In this document: one piece after another, positions 1 to 8,899 of the stretch
Position numbering within the stretch: the first letter of the stretch is position 1
Layout: every line of letters begins with the position of its first letter
Source of the DNA: JBJXHN01 sp046233135
Lineage (GTDB): Bacteria; Pseudomonadota; Alphaproteobacteria; Rhodospirillales; Rhodospirillaceae
Length of the DNA: 64,000 nucleotides
Direction: 5' to 3'
NCBI GenBank assembly: GCA_046233135.1
Contig: JBJXHN010000004.1
Location: forward strand, 372,001-436,000
The notes under the pieces: model-generated
Database searches by the model: none
Told to the model about the DNA's origin: nothing
Seen by the model: the letters and a program-made list of their open reading frames with translations, nothing else
Made by a program: the position numbers and the translations under genes

Positions 1-371
1 TGAACGGCCGGCCGCTGCATACCCGCGCCTGCCCCTCGGTCGAGCGTGCCGCCCTGTTCTGCACCACGCCGGACATGTTCGAAGGGGCCGATGCCCAGGC
101 CTTCGGCCGGCTGAAGCAGGCCGCCAAGCTGGTGCGCTACGGGGCGGATTGCTACGCTTACGGCCTGGTCGCGGCCGGTCATGCGGACCTGGTGTGCGAA
201 AGCAGCCTGAAGCTGCACGACTATGCCGCCCTGGCCCCGCTGATGATCGCGGCGGGCGGGGTGATGACCGACTGGCAGGGCCAGCCGCTGGGCATGGGGT
301 CCGGCGACAAGGTTCTGGCCGCCGGGGATGCGGCCTGCCATGCCCGGGGATTGGCCCTTCTTAACGGCTGA
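1..371 (+). CDS. hisN: Histidinol-phosphatase, inositol monophosphatase family (3' part)
   Basis: The reading frame is open from the left window edge (codons begin at base 3) to a TGA at 369-371, so the start lies outside the window. The visible ~122 residues are the C-terminal half of an inositol-monophosphatase-fold enzyme. The segment RYGADCYAYGLVAAGHADLV, followed by a LHDYAALAP segment and AGGVMTDWQG, is typical of HisN-type histidinol-phosphatases, which dephosphorylate L-histidinol phosphate in histidine biosynthesis. The N-terminal metal-binding motifs cannot be seen, so another phosphatase of the superfamily is possible, but the TDWQGQPL ending favours HisN. It is followed by about 160 bases before the next operon. 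Confidence 0.8.
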   Translation, partial: NGRPLHTRACPSVERAALFCTTPDMFEGADAQAFGRLKQAAKLVRYGADCYAYGLVAAGHADLVCESSLKLHDYAALAPLMIAAGGVMTDWQGQPLGMGSGDKVLAAGDAACHARGLALLNG

Positions 372-532
372 GCCGACGTATCTTCACGCCTGTTGCCCTG
401 CGCTTGCCCTGCTGTGGCCTTGATCGCGGGGAATGCTGCTCTCACGTTGTGTTGAACAAGGGGCATCCCCCGCCCTCCGTCTCGTCCGGCGGACCCTCCG
501 CCGCCCAGTCAGCCTCCGGGAGATCGTCACCT

Positions 533-2569
533 ATGCGCCTGCCCTCTGCCGTGCTGCTCGCCGCCGCCCTGTTCGCCTGGTCTCCCGCAGGGACCGCCCT
601 GGCTCAAGAAACCCCGGCGGCGCCCGCCACGCCGGCGGAAGGGGCTGCTCCCGAGACGCTTGCCGAGCCGGTGCCGGCGGACGAAACGGTGACCGACGCC
701 GCGCCCGAGCCCGAGCCCGCCCCGGCGGGGGAAGAAGCCGCGCCGCAGGCGACGCCCGAAACCGAAGCGGTGACCGAAGCGGCCGCCCCGGTCGAGGACG
801 CCACCCCGTCGGTGCCGCCGGTCCATGGCATGGCCATGCATGGGGATGTGGCCTATCCCGCCGATTTCACGCATTTCGCCTATGTGAATCCCGAGGCCCC
901 CAAGGGCGGCAATATCCGGCTGTCGGCCTTCGGCACGTTCGATACCCTGAACCCCTATACCCTGAAGGGCAATTCGGCGGACGGCCTGGGGCTGACCATG
1001 GCCAGTCTTACGGTCGCGTCGGCGGACGAGCCGTTTTCCAAATACGGGCAGATCGCCGAAAGCATGGAGCTGCCGGAAGACCGCACCTGGATCATTTTCA
1101 ATCTGCGCGAAGAAGCCCGCTGGTCCGACGGCGAGCCGATCACCGCCGACGATGTGGCCTTCAGCCTGAAGACGCTGCGGGAAAAGGGATCGCCGCTGTT
1201 CGGCAGCTATTACGCCGACGTGACCGACGTGCAGGTGCTGGGACCGCGCCGGGTCAAGTTCGTCTTCAAGAACGGAGACAACCGCGAACTGCCGCTGATC
1301 CTGGGGGATCTGCCCATTCTGCCCAAGCATTACTGGGAAGGCCGGGAGTTCGCCGACACCACCCTGGAACCGCCGGTCAGCTCCGGCCCCTACCGCATCA
1401 CGTCCTTCGAGCCCGGCCGCGAGATCACCTACGAGCGGGTGGCGGACTGGTGGGGCAAGGACCTGCCGGTGTCCAAGGGCCTCTATAACTTCGACACCAT
1501 CCGCTACGACTTCTACCGCGACCTGACGGTGTCGTTCGAGGCTTTCAAGGCCGGGGCCTATGATTACCGCAGCGAGATGAACTCCAAGAACTGGGCGCGC
1601 GGCTATGACGTGCCGGCCCGGCAAAGCGGCGATATGGTGCTGGAGGCGATTCCCCATAACCGCACGCAGGGCATGCAGGGGTTCTACATGAATCAGCGCC
1701 GGGCGCTCTTCGCCGATCCCAAGGTGCGCGAAGCCCTGGCCTATGCCTTCGACTTCCAGTGGACCAACGAGAACCTGTTCTTCGGCCAGAACACCCGGAC
1801 CCGCAGCTATTTCGACAACTCCGAACTGGCCGCCACCGGCCTGCCGTCGGAGGAGGAACTGAAGATCCTGGAACCCTTCCGCGACCAGATCCCGGCCCGG
1901 GTCTTCACCGAGGAATACAATCCGCCCTCCGTCGAAACCGCCGAAGGCGGTCTGCGGGGCAACCTGCGCAAGGCGCTGGAGCTGCTGGGCGAGGCGGGCT
2001 GGACGGTGACGGACGGCGCCTTGCGCAATGCCGAAGGCCAGCCCTTCGCCTTTGAAGTGCTGCTGGTTCAGGCGGATTTCGAACGCATCGTTCTGCCCTA
2101 TACCCAGAACCTGAAGCGCCTGGGCATCGATGTTTCCGTTCGCACGGTGGATACCAGCCAGTATATCAATCGCGTGCAGCAGTTCGATTTCGACATGATG
2201 GTGATCAATCTGGCTCAGTCCGACAGCCCGGGCAACGAGCAGCGGGAATTCTGGAGTTCGGCCGCCGCCGACATCCCCGGCAGCCGGAACTACGCCGGCT
2301 TCAAGAACCCGGCGGTGGATGCGATCATCGAACAGGTCATCTCCGCCCCCACCCGCGAGGCTCTGGTGACCCGGGTGCGTGCCCTGGACCGCATCCTGCA
2401 ATGGTCCTTCCTCAGCGTGCCCCAGTGGCACCGCACCGAGGACTGGGTGGCCTATTGGAACATCTTCGGCCATCCCGCCGTTACCCCTGAACAGGGTATG
2501 GTTTTCTCCGCCTGGTGGTACGACGCGGAAAAGGCGGCGGCGGTGAAGGGGCTGAAGAACAGCCGGTGA
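533..2569 (+). CDS. yejA: YejA-type oligopeptide ABC transporter substrate-binding protein
   Basis: A family 5 extracellular solute-binding protein of 678 residues. The ATG at 533 is chosen because it follows a GGGAG and opens directly into a signal peptide ending near residue 25 (TALAQ); an upstream in-frame start at 404 would add an implausible leader. Residues ~26-100 are an unusual Pro/Glu/Ala-rich linker. The binding domain then starts with YPADFTHFAYVNPEAPKGG, the hallmark of YejA proteins, which capture peptides for the YejBEF permease in the periplasm. E. coli YejA is about 600 residues; the linker accounts for most of the extra length. First gene of a four-gene operon with two permeases and a dual ATPase. 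Confidence 0.9.
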   Translation: MRLPSAVLLAAALFAWSPAGTALAQETPAAPATPAEGAAPETLAEPVPADETVTDAAPEPEPAPAGEEAAPQATPETEAVTEAAAPVEDATPSVPPVHGMAMHGDVAYPADFTHFAYVNPEAPKGGNIRLSAFGTFDTLNPYTLKGNSADGLGLTMASLTVASADEPFSKYGQIAESMELPEDRTWIIFNLREEARWSDGEPITADDVAFSLKTLREKGSPLFGSYYADVTDVQVLGPRRVKFVFKNGDNRELPLILGDLPILPKHYWEGREFADTTLEPPVSSGPYRITSFEPGREITYERVADWWGKDLPVSKGLYNFDTIRYDFYRDLTVSFEAFKAGAYDYRSEMNSKNWARGYDVPARQSGDMVLEAIPHNRTQGMQGFYMNQRRALFADPKVREALAYAFDFQWTNENLFFGQNTRTRSYFDNSELAATGLPSEEELKILEPFRDQIPARVFTEEYNPPSVETAEGGLRGNLRKALELLGEAGWTVTDGALRNAEGQPFAFEVLLVQADFERIVLPYTQNLKRLGIDVSVRTVDTSQYINRVQQFDFDMMVINLAQSDSPGNEQREFWSSAAADIPGSRNYAGFKNPAVDAIIEQVISAPTREALVTRVRALDRILQWSFLSVPQWHRTEDWVAYWNIFGHPAVTPEQGMVFSAWWYDAEKAAAVKGLKNSR

Positions 2570-2602
2570 GCCCGCCCGTGACCGTTTCCCCTTCCTTTCC
2601 CT

Positions 2603-2631
2603 GGCAGGACCGGGTTTGGCCGGTTCCTGCC
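2603..2631 (+). promoter_or_regulatory. Intercistronic hairpin between yejA and yejB
   Basis: GGCAGGACCGG pairs with CCGGTTCCTGCC across a short loop, with one bulged base. No T tract follows, so this is probably not a full terminator. Such hairpins after a binding-protein gene often stabilise its mRNA relative to the permease genes; that role is inferred here. Confidence 0.5.
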
Positions 2632-2690
2632 TCCCCTGGCCGCGCTTCGATGGCGCCCGTGCGGACGCAGAAGGAGGCATCGACGCAACC

Positions 2691-3803
2691 ATGACCGGCT
2701 ATATCCTCCGGCGCCTGTTGCTGATTCCGGTGACCCTGTTCGGCATCGTTCTGGTCAATTTCATCATCGTCCAGATGGCGCCCGGCGGTCCGGTGGAACA
2801 GGTGCTGGCGAAGCTGCAGGGCACCGACGTGGCCGCCACCGCCCGCATCGCCGGCGGCAGCGGCGGCGAGATCGCCAATGGCGGCGGCGGGAATGGCGGG
2901 GGGGAAAGTGGTGCCGGTGGCAGCTATCGCGGGGCGCGGGGGCTGGATCCGGAATACATCGCCAAGATCGAACAGCAGTTCGGCTTCGACCGTCCGGCCC
3001 ACGAGCGCTTCTTCATGATGATGAAGGACTATCTGACCTTCGATCTGGGGGAATCCTATTTCCGCAGTGCGTCGGTGGTGGATCTGATCATCGAGAAGAT
3101 GCCGGTTTCCATCTCGCTGGGGATCTGGTCGACCTTCATCATCTATGTGGTCTCCATCCCCATGGGCATTGCCAAGGCGGTGCGGGACGGCAGCCGGTTC
3201 GATGTGGCCACCAGCTGGATGGTGATCATCGGCTATGCGGTCCCCGGGTTCCTGTTCGCCGTGCTGCTGATCGTGCTGTTCGCCGGCGGCCGCTATTTCG
3301 ACCTGTTCCCCCTGCGCGGCCTGGTCAGCGACAACTGGGCGGACATGTCCCTGGGACAGCAGATCCTGGATTATGCCTGGCACATGGTGCTGCCCGTCAC
3401 CGCCTTGGTGATCGGCGGCTTTGCCAGCCTGACCATGCTGACCAAGAATTCCTTCATGGAAGAGATCAACAAGCAATATGTGGTTACCGCCCGGGCCAAG
3501 GGGCTGACCGAACGCAAGATCCTCTACGGCCACGTCTTCCGCAACGCCATGCTGCTGGTGGTGGCGGGCTTCCCCTCGGCCCTGGTGTCCATGCTGTTCA
3601 CCGGATCGGTGCTGATCGAGGTGATCTTCTCGCTGGACGGCCTTGGGCTGCTGGGCTTCGAAAGCACCCTGAACCGGGATTACCCGGTGATGTTCGGCAC
3701 GCTCTATGTCTTCACCCTGGTGGGGCTGCTGCTGACCCTGGTGTCGGACATCACCTATCACATCATCGATCCCCGAATCGATTTCGAGTCGCGGAGGACC
3801 TGA
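2691..3803 (+). CDS. yejB: YejB-type peptide ABC transporter permease
   Basis: A 370-residue inner-membrane permease of the binding-protein-dependent family. The ATG at 2691 is preceded by AAGGAGG at 2671-2677. The protein begins MTGYILRRLLLIPVTLFGIV, a typical first membrane helix, and the cytoplasmic EAA-type loop is visible (ARAKGLTERKILYGHVFRNA), which contacts the ATPase. Residues ~54-84 form a very Gly-rich insertion in the first periplasmic region; the rest matches the YejB length (E. coli about 364). It pairs with the permease starting 7 bases downstream. Confidence 0.9.
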   Translation: MTGYILRRLLLIPVTLFGIVLVNFIIVQMAPGGPVEQVLAKLQGTDVAATARIAGGSGGEIANGGGGNGGGESGAGGSYRGARGLDPEYIAKIEQQFGFDRPAHERFFMMMKDYLTFDLGESYFRSASVVDLIIEKMPVSISLGIWSTFIIYVVSIPMGIAKAVRDGSRFDVATSWMVIIGYAVPGFLFAVLLIVLFAGGRYFDLFPLRGLVSDNWADMSLGQQILDYAWHMVLPVTALVIGGFASLTMLTKNSFMEEINKQYVVTARAKGLTERKILYGHVFRNAMLLVVAGFPSALVSMLFTGSVLIEVIFSLDGLGLLGFESTLNRDYPVMFGTLYVFTLVGLLLTLVSDITYHIIDPRIDFESRRT

Positions 3804-3810
3804 GCGCCCC

Positions 3811-4905
3811 ATGACCGCCTCGCCCTCTCAACCACCGTCCCCGGGCGCGCCCGCCGGCGCATCCCCCGTCCCGTCCCGTTTCGCGCTGTCGTCCCTGAAC
3901 CGCCGGCGGCTGGCCAACTTCCGGGCCAACAAGCGGGGGTTCTGGTCCCTGTGGATCTTCCTGGTGCTGTTCGGTCTGTCGCTGGGGGCGGAATTCATCG
4001 CCAACGACCGGCCGCTGCTGGTGCGTTACGACGGCGATTTCTACATGCCGGTGTTCAAGGATTATCCGGAAACCACCTTCGGCGGGATGTTTCCGACGAC
4101 GACGGAATTCCGTGATCCCTTCGTGCAGGATCTGATCAACGAGAAGGGCTGGATGGTCTGGCCGGTCATCCGCTACCACTACGACACCATCAGCATGGAC
4201 CTGGGCCAGCCCTTCCCCAGCCCGCCGTCGGCGGACAACTGGCTGGGCACCGACGACCAGGGGCGGGACGTGGTTTCCCGCCTGCTGTACGGCTTCCGCC
4301 TGTCGGTGCTGTTCGGGCTGGTGCTGACGGTGCTGAGTTCGATCATCGGCGTGGCGGCCGGGGCGGTGCAGGGCTATTTCGGCGGCTGGATCGACCTGCT
4401 GGCGCAGCGGGTGCTGGAAATCTGGTCGGGCCTGCCCCAGCTGTTCGTGCTGATCATCGTCGCCAGCATCATTACCCCGGGGTTCTGGACCCTGCTGATC
4501 ATCCTGCTGCTGTTCTCCTGGACCGCGCTGGTCAGCGTGGTCCGCGCCGAATTCCTGCGGGCGCGCAATTTCGATTACGTGCGGGCGGCCCGGGCGCTGG
4601 GCATGGGGGATGCCAAGATCATGGTCAAGCACGTGCTGCCCAACGCCATGGTGGCCACCTTGACCTTCGCGCCCTTCATCCTGTCGGGCTCGGTCACCGC
4701 GCTGACCGCCCTTGATTTCCTGGGGCTGGGCCTGCCGCCGGGCTCGCCGTCGCTGGGGGAACTGCTGCGGGTCGGCAAGGAAAACCTCCAGGCTCCCTGG
4801 CTGGGCATCACCGGCTTCATGGTGCTGGCGGTGATGCTGGTGCTGCTGGTTTTCATCGGCGAGGCCATCCGTGACGCCTTCGATCCGCGCAAGGGAGGCG
4901 CCTGA
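3811..4905 (+). CDS. yejE: YejE-type peptide ABC transporter permease
   Basis: A 364-residue permease, second membrane subunit of the Yej importer. After an N-terminal Ser/Pro/Ala tail and the first helix (residues ~48-65) there is a long periplasmic loop ending NWLGTDDQGRDVVSRLLYG, then five more helices. The EAA-like loop reads VRAARALGMGDAKIMVKHVL. The long loop between helices 1 and 2 is normal for YejE. Its stop shares one base with the start of the ATPase gene (TGATG at 4903-4907), implying translational coupling. Confidence 0.9.
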   Translation: MTASPSQPPSPGAPAGASPVPSRFALSSLNRRRLANFRANKRGFWSLWIFLVLFGLSLGAEFIANDRPLLVRYDGDFYMPVFKDYPETTFGGMFPTTTEFRDPFVQDLINEKGWMVWPVIRYHYDTISMDLGQPFPSPPSADNWLGTDDQGRDVVSRLLYGFRLSVLFGLVLTVLSSIIGVAAGAVQGYFGGWIDLLAQRVLEIWSGLPQLFVLIIVASIITPGFWTLLIILLLFSWTALVSVVRAEFLRARNFDYVRAARALGMGDAKIMVKHVLPNAMVATLTFAPFILSGSVTALTALDFLGLGLPPGSPSLGELLRVGKENLQAPWLGITGFMVLAVMLVLLVFIGEAIRDAFDPRKGGA

Positions 4906-6545
4906 TGAGCAACCCGGGCGAGGCCCCGCCGCTGCTGGCGGTGGAGAATCTGGCCGTGCGCTTCAGCAGCGGCCCCGGCGCGGTGGATGCGGTGCGCGGC
5001 GTCTCCTTCACCCTGGAGAAGGGCAAGACCCTGGCCCTGGTCGGCGAGAGCGGCAGCGGCAAGTCCGTCACCGCGCTGTCGGTGCTGCGCCTGCTGCCGC
5101 CGGTCGCCAGCCACCCCACCGGCGCTGTGCGCCTGGACGGGGAAGACCTGTTGCAGGCCCCGGACCGGCGTCTGCGCCAAGTGCGGGGCGGGCGGGTGTC
5201 GATGATCTTTCAGGAGCCGATGACCTCGCTGAACCCGCTGCATTCCATCGAACGGCAGATCGGCGAGGTCCTGACCCTGCACAAGGGCCTGGACGGCGCG
5301 GCCCGGCGGGCGCGGGTGATCGAACTGCTGCATCTGGTGGGCCTGCCGTCGGCGGAAAACCGGCTGTCGGCGCTGCCCCACGAGCTGTCGGGCGGGCAGC
5401 GGCAGCGGGTGATGATCGCCATGGCCCTGGCCAACGACCCCGATCTGCTGATCGCCGACGAACCGACCACGGCTCTGGACGTGACCATCCAGGCGCAGAT
5501 CCTCGACCTTCTGGCCGAGATGCAGCAGCGCTTCGGCATGGCGATCCTGTTCATCACCCACGATCTGTCCATCGTCCGCCGCATCGCCGATACCGTCTGC
5601 GTCATGACGGGCGGAGAGATCGTCGAGCAGGGGCCGACCGCGGCCCTGTTCAAGGCGCCGAGCCATCCCTATACCCGCAAGCTGCTGGCCAGCCAGCCGC
5701 GCGGCGAACCGGCGCAGGTGCCGGCCGAGGCGCCGGAAGTGCTGTCCTGCACCGACTTCAAGGTGTGGTTCCCCATCCAGAAGGGCCTGATCCGCCGCAC
5801 GGTGGATCATGTGAAGGCGGTGGACGGCGTCTCTTTGAGCCTGAGAGCCGGCGAGACCTTGGGGGTCGTCGGCGAAAGCGGGTCGGGCAAGACGACCCTG
5901 GGCATGGGGCTGTTGCGGCTGGTGCGGTCCGACGGCCCCATCGTCTTCATGGGATCGCGGATCGACGGGCTGAGGGACAAGGCTCTGCGGCCCTTGCGGC
6001 GGAAGCTTCAGATCGTCTTCCAGGATCCTTACGGCTCCCTCTCGCCGCGTCTGTCGGTGGGCGAGATCGTCGGCGAGGGGCTGGACGTGCACGGACTTGC
6101 CCGGGGGGCGGAGGAGCGGCGCGCCCTGGTGGCCGAGGCCCTGACCGAAGTGGGGCTGGATCCGGAGACCATGGACCGCTATCCGCACGAATTTTCCGGC
6201 GGCCAGCGGCAGCGCGTCTCCATCGCTCGCGCCCTGGTGCTGAAGCCGGCCTTGATCGTGCTGGACGAACCGACCAGTGCGCTGGACGTGACGGTCCAGG
6301 CGACCATTGTCGACCTGCTGCGCGGGCTGCAGCAGCGCCACGGGTTGGCCTATATCTTCATCAGCCACGATTTGCGGGTGGTGCGGGCGCTGGCGGCCCG
6401 CATGCTGGTGATGAAGGACGGCAAGGTGGTCGAGGCCGGGAACGCGGCGGAGATCTTCGAAGCGCCGCAGCAGGCCTATACGCGGGCGCTGCTGGCGGCG
6501 GCGCTGGATCTGAAGGCGGATGATACTGGTGTGGTGAAAAATTAA
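4905..6545 (+). CDS. yejF: YejF-type dual ABC ATPase of the peptide importer
   Basis: A 546-residue protein with two complete ABC nucleotide-binding domains in tandem. The first has Walker A GESGSGKS at residues 47-54, signature LSGGQRQR and Walker B LLIADEP. The second has Walker A GESGSGKT from residue 323, signature FSGGQRQRVS and Walker B LIVLDEP. Both carry the oligopeptide/dipeptide C-terminal extension (HPYTRKLL). It energises peptide import by YejA/B/E. Length fits E. coli YejF (529). Last gene of the operon. Confidence 0.92.
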   Translation: MSNPGEAPPLLAVENLAVRFSSGPGAVDAVRGVSFTLEKGKTLALVGESGSGKSVTALSVLRLLPPVASHPTGAVRLDGEDLLQAPDRRLRQVRGGRVSMIFQEPMTSLNPLHSIERQIGEVLTLHKGLDGAARRARVIELLHLVGLPSAENRLSALPHELSGGQRQRVMIAMALANDPDLLIADEPTTALDVTIQAQILDLLAEMQQRFGMAILFITHDLSIVRRIADTVCVMTGGEIVEQGPTAALFKAPSHPYTRKLLASQPRGEPAQVPAEAPEVLSCTDFKVWFPIQKGLIRRTVDHVKAVDGVSLSLRAGETLGVVGESGSGKTTLGMGLLRLVRSDGPIVFMGSRIDGLRDKALRPLRRKLQIVFQDPYGSLSPRLSVGEIVGEGLDVHGLARGAEERRALVAEALTEVGLDPETMDRYPHEFSGGQRQRVSIARALVLKPALIVLDEPTSALDVTVQATIVDLLRGLQQRHGLAYIFISHDLRVVRALAARMLVMKDGKVVEAGNAAEIFEAPQQAYTRALLAAALDLKADDTGVVKN

Positions 6546-6577
6546 CCCGGACCTGATAGACGTTGCCGTCGGCAGGC

Positions 6578-6892
6578 ATGTTTCCACTGACGGGACCCGG
6601 TTCTGGGCTGATGGCGGACGATAAGGACAGCGGCAAGCGGATTTCCAAACAGGCGGTCTATACCGTTCCTGTGGAAATATCCGTCGTGCTCGGCAAGGCG
6701 AACCTGCGGGTCCACCAGTTGCTGAAACTGGGTCGTGGCGCCGTGGTGGAACTGGAACAGAAGATCAGCGAGCCGGTGGAGATCTACGCCAACGACATCC
6801 TGATCGCCCGTGGCGAGGTGATCATCACCGACGGCGACAAGATCGGCGTGACCCTGACCGAACTGGTCAAATCGATTTCCATGAAGGAATAG
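6578..6892 (+). CDS. fliN: FliN-like flagellar motor switch protein (SpoA domain)
   Basis: A small protein whose residues ~30-95 form a SpoA/FliN C-terminal domain: VPVEISVVLGKANLRVHQLL, a middle GAVVELEQ, then EPVEIYANDILIARGEVI and IGVTLTEL. In flagella FliN sits in the cytoplasmic C-ring and helps set rotation direction. Three in-frame starts are possible: TTG 6563, ATG 6578 and ATG 6611 (MADDKDSGKR); none has a strong ribosome-binding site, and 6611 would give about 93 residues. It is shorter than E. coli FliN (137) and no flagellar gene lies nearby, so it may be a FliN paralogue rather than the core subunit. Confidence 0.8.
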   Translation: MFPLTGPGSGLMADDKDSGKRISKQAVYTVPVEISVVLGKANLRVHQLLKLGRGAVVELEQKISEPVEIYANDILIARGEVIITDGDKIGVTLTELVKSISMKE

Positions 6893-7035
6893 GGCCGGGC
6901 GGGGATCCGTCGCCTACCACCGCCTTGCGTTCCGCAGTCAGAGCGGGTATGTCACAGGGATCCTCTTTCGCGCCGCGACAGGCCTTGTGCGCGGGCGCTC
7001 ATTCGATCAATCCCAGTTCACCCTAGGAGATGGCG

Positions 7036-7647
7036 ATGCAGACCTCCCAGGCGGTTTCCGCTCCCCTTATCGACGTTGTATGGCGTGCGCCGGCTGGCGA
7101 ACGGGCGCGCTGGCTGCGCTGGACCATGCTGGCCCTGGTCGGCACGGCGGTTCTGACCCTGTCGGCGAAGACCCAGGTGCCGTTCTGGCCGGTGCCGATG
7201 ACCCTGCAGACCCTGGCCATCGTGATGATCGGCGCGGCCTTCGGCCGGGTGCTGGGCACCGCCACCCTGCTGCTGTACATCCTGGAAGGCGCGGTTGGCC
7301 TGCCGGTGTTCGCCGGGACCCCGGAAAAGGGCATTGGCCTGGCTTATCTCGCCGGCCCGACGGGTGGCTACATCGCCGGCTTCGTCCTGGCCGCGATGGT
7401 TGCCGGCTGGGCGGCCGACAAGGGCTGGAGCAACAGCTTCCTGCGCATGACGGCGGTCTTCGTGGTGGCCCATGCCCTGGTGTTCGTACCGGGCGTTCTG
7501 TGGCTGTCCACCCTGATGGGCGGCGACCTGGGCGCGGCGATCGCCGCCGGCGCCACCCCGTTCATCGCCGGCCTGTTCGCCAAGTCGGCCCTGGGCGGCG
7601 CGGCCATCGCCCTGGGTGCCCGCTGGCTGCCGACGCTGAAGGGCTAA
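7036..7647 (+). CDS. bioY: BioY biotin transporter, substrate-binding membrane component
   Basis: A 203-residue membrane protein with six helices. The sequence LSAKTQVPFWPVPMTLQTLA followed by GAVGLPVF and LAGPTGGYIAGF is diagnostic of BioY, the S-component of ECF-type biotin transporters. The start at 7036 is preferred over the ATG at 7030, since AGGAG (7025-7029) lies 6 bases before 7036 but abuts 7030. No bioM/bioN genes are adjacent, so it may act alone or share an ECF module elsewhere. A strong terminator follows, making it probably monocistronic. Confidence 0.93.
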   Translation: MQTSQAVSAPLIDVVWRAPAGERARWLRWTMLALVGTAVLTLSAKTQVPFWPVPMTLQTLAIVMIGAAFGRVLGTATLLLYILEGAVGLPVFAGTPEKGIGLAYLAGPTGGYIAGFVLAAMVAGWAADKGWSNSFLRMTAVFVVAHALVFVPGVLWLSTLMGGDLGAAIAAGATPFIAGLFAKSALGGAAIALGARWLPTLKG

Positions 7648-7701
7648 GGCCTGCGCGACAGCGTGCCCTCGCCCCGGGGTTTGGGGCGGGGGAGGGTTCG
7701 G

Positions 7702-7735
7702 AAAACCGGCGGTCCGTATGGAGCGCCGGTTTTTT
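7702..7735 (+). terminator. Rho-independent terminator of bioY
   Basis: AAAACCGGCG (7702-7711) pairs perfectly with CGCCGGTTTT (7724-7733) around a 12-base loop, and the T run continues to 7735. It lies 54 bases after the bioY stop. Confidence 0.9.
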
Positions 7736-7821
7736 GCTGTTCGGGGGAGGGGCCGTGAATCACTTCAGACACCGATGGCAAATTATGCCAATATCTGCCA
7801 TCCAGAGTGGAGGCCGAGACG

Positions 7822-8067
7822 ATGGCGACGATGAACGTATCCCTGCCAGCTCCCATGAAGCAGTGGGTCGAATCCCGGGCGGAAAGCGGGCGGTATAGCA
7901 ACGCCAGTGATTATGTCCGCGATCTGATCCGGAAGGATCAGGAACGGGTGGAGGCCATCGCCCGCATGCAGCACCTGATCACCGAGGGGTGGGAAAGCGG
8001 CGTCGCCGAAGACTTTTCCCTGGAAGCGATCCAGGCCGAGTTGGATGAAGAGCTGGGCCGGGAATAG
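7822..8067 (+). CDS. parD: ParD-like antitoxin
   Basis: An 81-residue protein with a ribbon-helix-helix N-terminus (MNVSLPAPMKQWVESRAESG, then YSNASDYVRDLIRKD) as in ParD/CopG antitoxins, and an acidic C-terminal tail (EAIQAELDEELGRE) that would wrap the toxin. The ATG at 7822 lies 8 bases after GGAGG; an ATG three codons further is also possible. Its stop overlaps the GTG start of the toxin by one base. By analogy it neutralises the toxin and autoregulates the promoter in 7740-7820. Confidence 0.88.
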   Translation: MATMNVSLPAPMKQWVESRAESGRYSNASDYVRDLIRKDQERVEAIARMQHLITEGWESGVAEDFSLEAIQAELDEELGRE

Positions 8068-8381
8068 TGGCTCTTCTCCGTCTCTCCCAAACGGCGCGGA
8101 AGGATCTTAAGGGGATCGGTCGCTATACCCATACCCGGTGGGGGCGGGAGCAGCGGATCATCTATCTGGCCGGTTTGCAGCAGGCGATGGAGCGTCTGGC
8201 AGAGACGCCCCACCTGGCACCCGAATATCCCGATTTCGCGCCGCCGGTGCGTTTTCAGCGCTATGGCCGGCACCTGATCGTCTTCTGCATTGTTGAAGAC
8301 GGGGGCGTGCTGGTTCTGAGACTGTTGCACGAAAGCATGGATGTGCGGCGTCAGTTAACGAGCGACTTCGCCGCCCCCTAA
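8067..8381 (+). CDS. parE: ParE-like toxin (RelE/ParE superfamily)
   Basis: A 104-residue protein beginning at GTG 8067 (TAGTG overlap with the antitoxin stop). The pattern LRLSQTARKDLKGIGRYTHT, a central RWG, then HLAPEYPDF, YGRHLIVFCIVEDGGVLVLR and LLHESMDVRRQL is the ParE fold: two N-terminal helices, a sheet, and a C-terminal MD..R..L helix. ParE toxins poison DNA gyrase. All key segments seem intact, so the pair should be functional. Its 3' end overlaps the convergent lipoprotein gene by 4 bases. Confidence 0.87.
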   Translation: MALLRLSQTARKDLKGIGRYTHTRWGREQRIIYLAGLQQAMERLAETPHLAPEYPDFAPPVRFQRYGRHLIVFCIVEDGGVLVLRLLHESMDVRRQLTSDFAAP

Positions 8382-8899
8382 CGATTCTCCCGGTTATACT
8401 CCAGCTGCTCCGGGGTCAGCTGGAAGCCCAGGTAGACCTGCTGATGGGCGGCGGTGGCCTGGTCGTTTTCCAGGGGCAGGGAGATGGCGATCTCGTCACC
8501 CCGGAAGCCCAGGCGGTTCAGGTTCGCCGGGAAGGGCACCATGGTCCGGAACACCTGCTTGGCCTGCGGGGACGGGAAGTAGCTGGGCACGGCCACGAAA
8601 TATTCCACCGATTGTGTGCGGTCGGTGGCCGCCGGACCCAGTTCCAGGGTGAACGACGGATAGAGCGTCACCACCACCGTGTCCTTGTCGTACTGGCAGT
8701 TGCCGTCAAAGCCGGTCACGTCACCCGACAGCACGACGTCGGTGATGTCCCGCCCCTGTCCCGGCTGGAACCGGGTCAGAGAGGCTGTCGTCGCATCGAT
8801 GCGGATCTCCGGGCAGCTCCGCGATTCCTCCTTCTGGAAAGCGCCGCATCCGGCAAGCAGCAGGGCACAGACGGGGATGGCAAGGACGGGACGCAGCAT
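8378..8899 (-). CDS. Hypothetical lipoprotein
   Basis: A 173-residue protein with a lipoprotein signal: basic start, hydrophobic stretch and LAGC, lipidated cysteine at residue 18. The ATG at 8899 follows a GGAGG on the minus strand. The mature part is a predicted periplasmic beta-rich domain (DVVLSGDVTGFDGNCQYD, VVVTLYPSFTLELGP, VEYFVAVPSY) of unknown function. I do not recognise a characterised family. It is convergent with the parE gene. Confidence 0.75.
   Translation of the reverse strand: MLRPVLAIPVCALLLAGCGAFQKEESRSCPEIRIDATTASLTRFQPGQGRDITDVVLSGDVTGFDGNCQYDKDTVVVTLYPSFTLELGPAATDRTQSVEYFVAVPSYFPSPQAKQVFRTMVPFPANLNRLGFRGDEIAISLPLENDQATAAHQQVYLGFQLTPEQLEYNRENR

Noticed and set aside
404..532. 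Upstream extension of yejA
   Set aside because: It would place 43 low-quality residues before a complete signal peptide that has its own ribosome-binding site.
4575..6587. A 670-codon minus-strand frame opposite yejF
   Set aside because: Shadow frame of the dual ATPase; no motif, composition typical of antisense GC-rich coding DNA.
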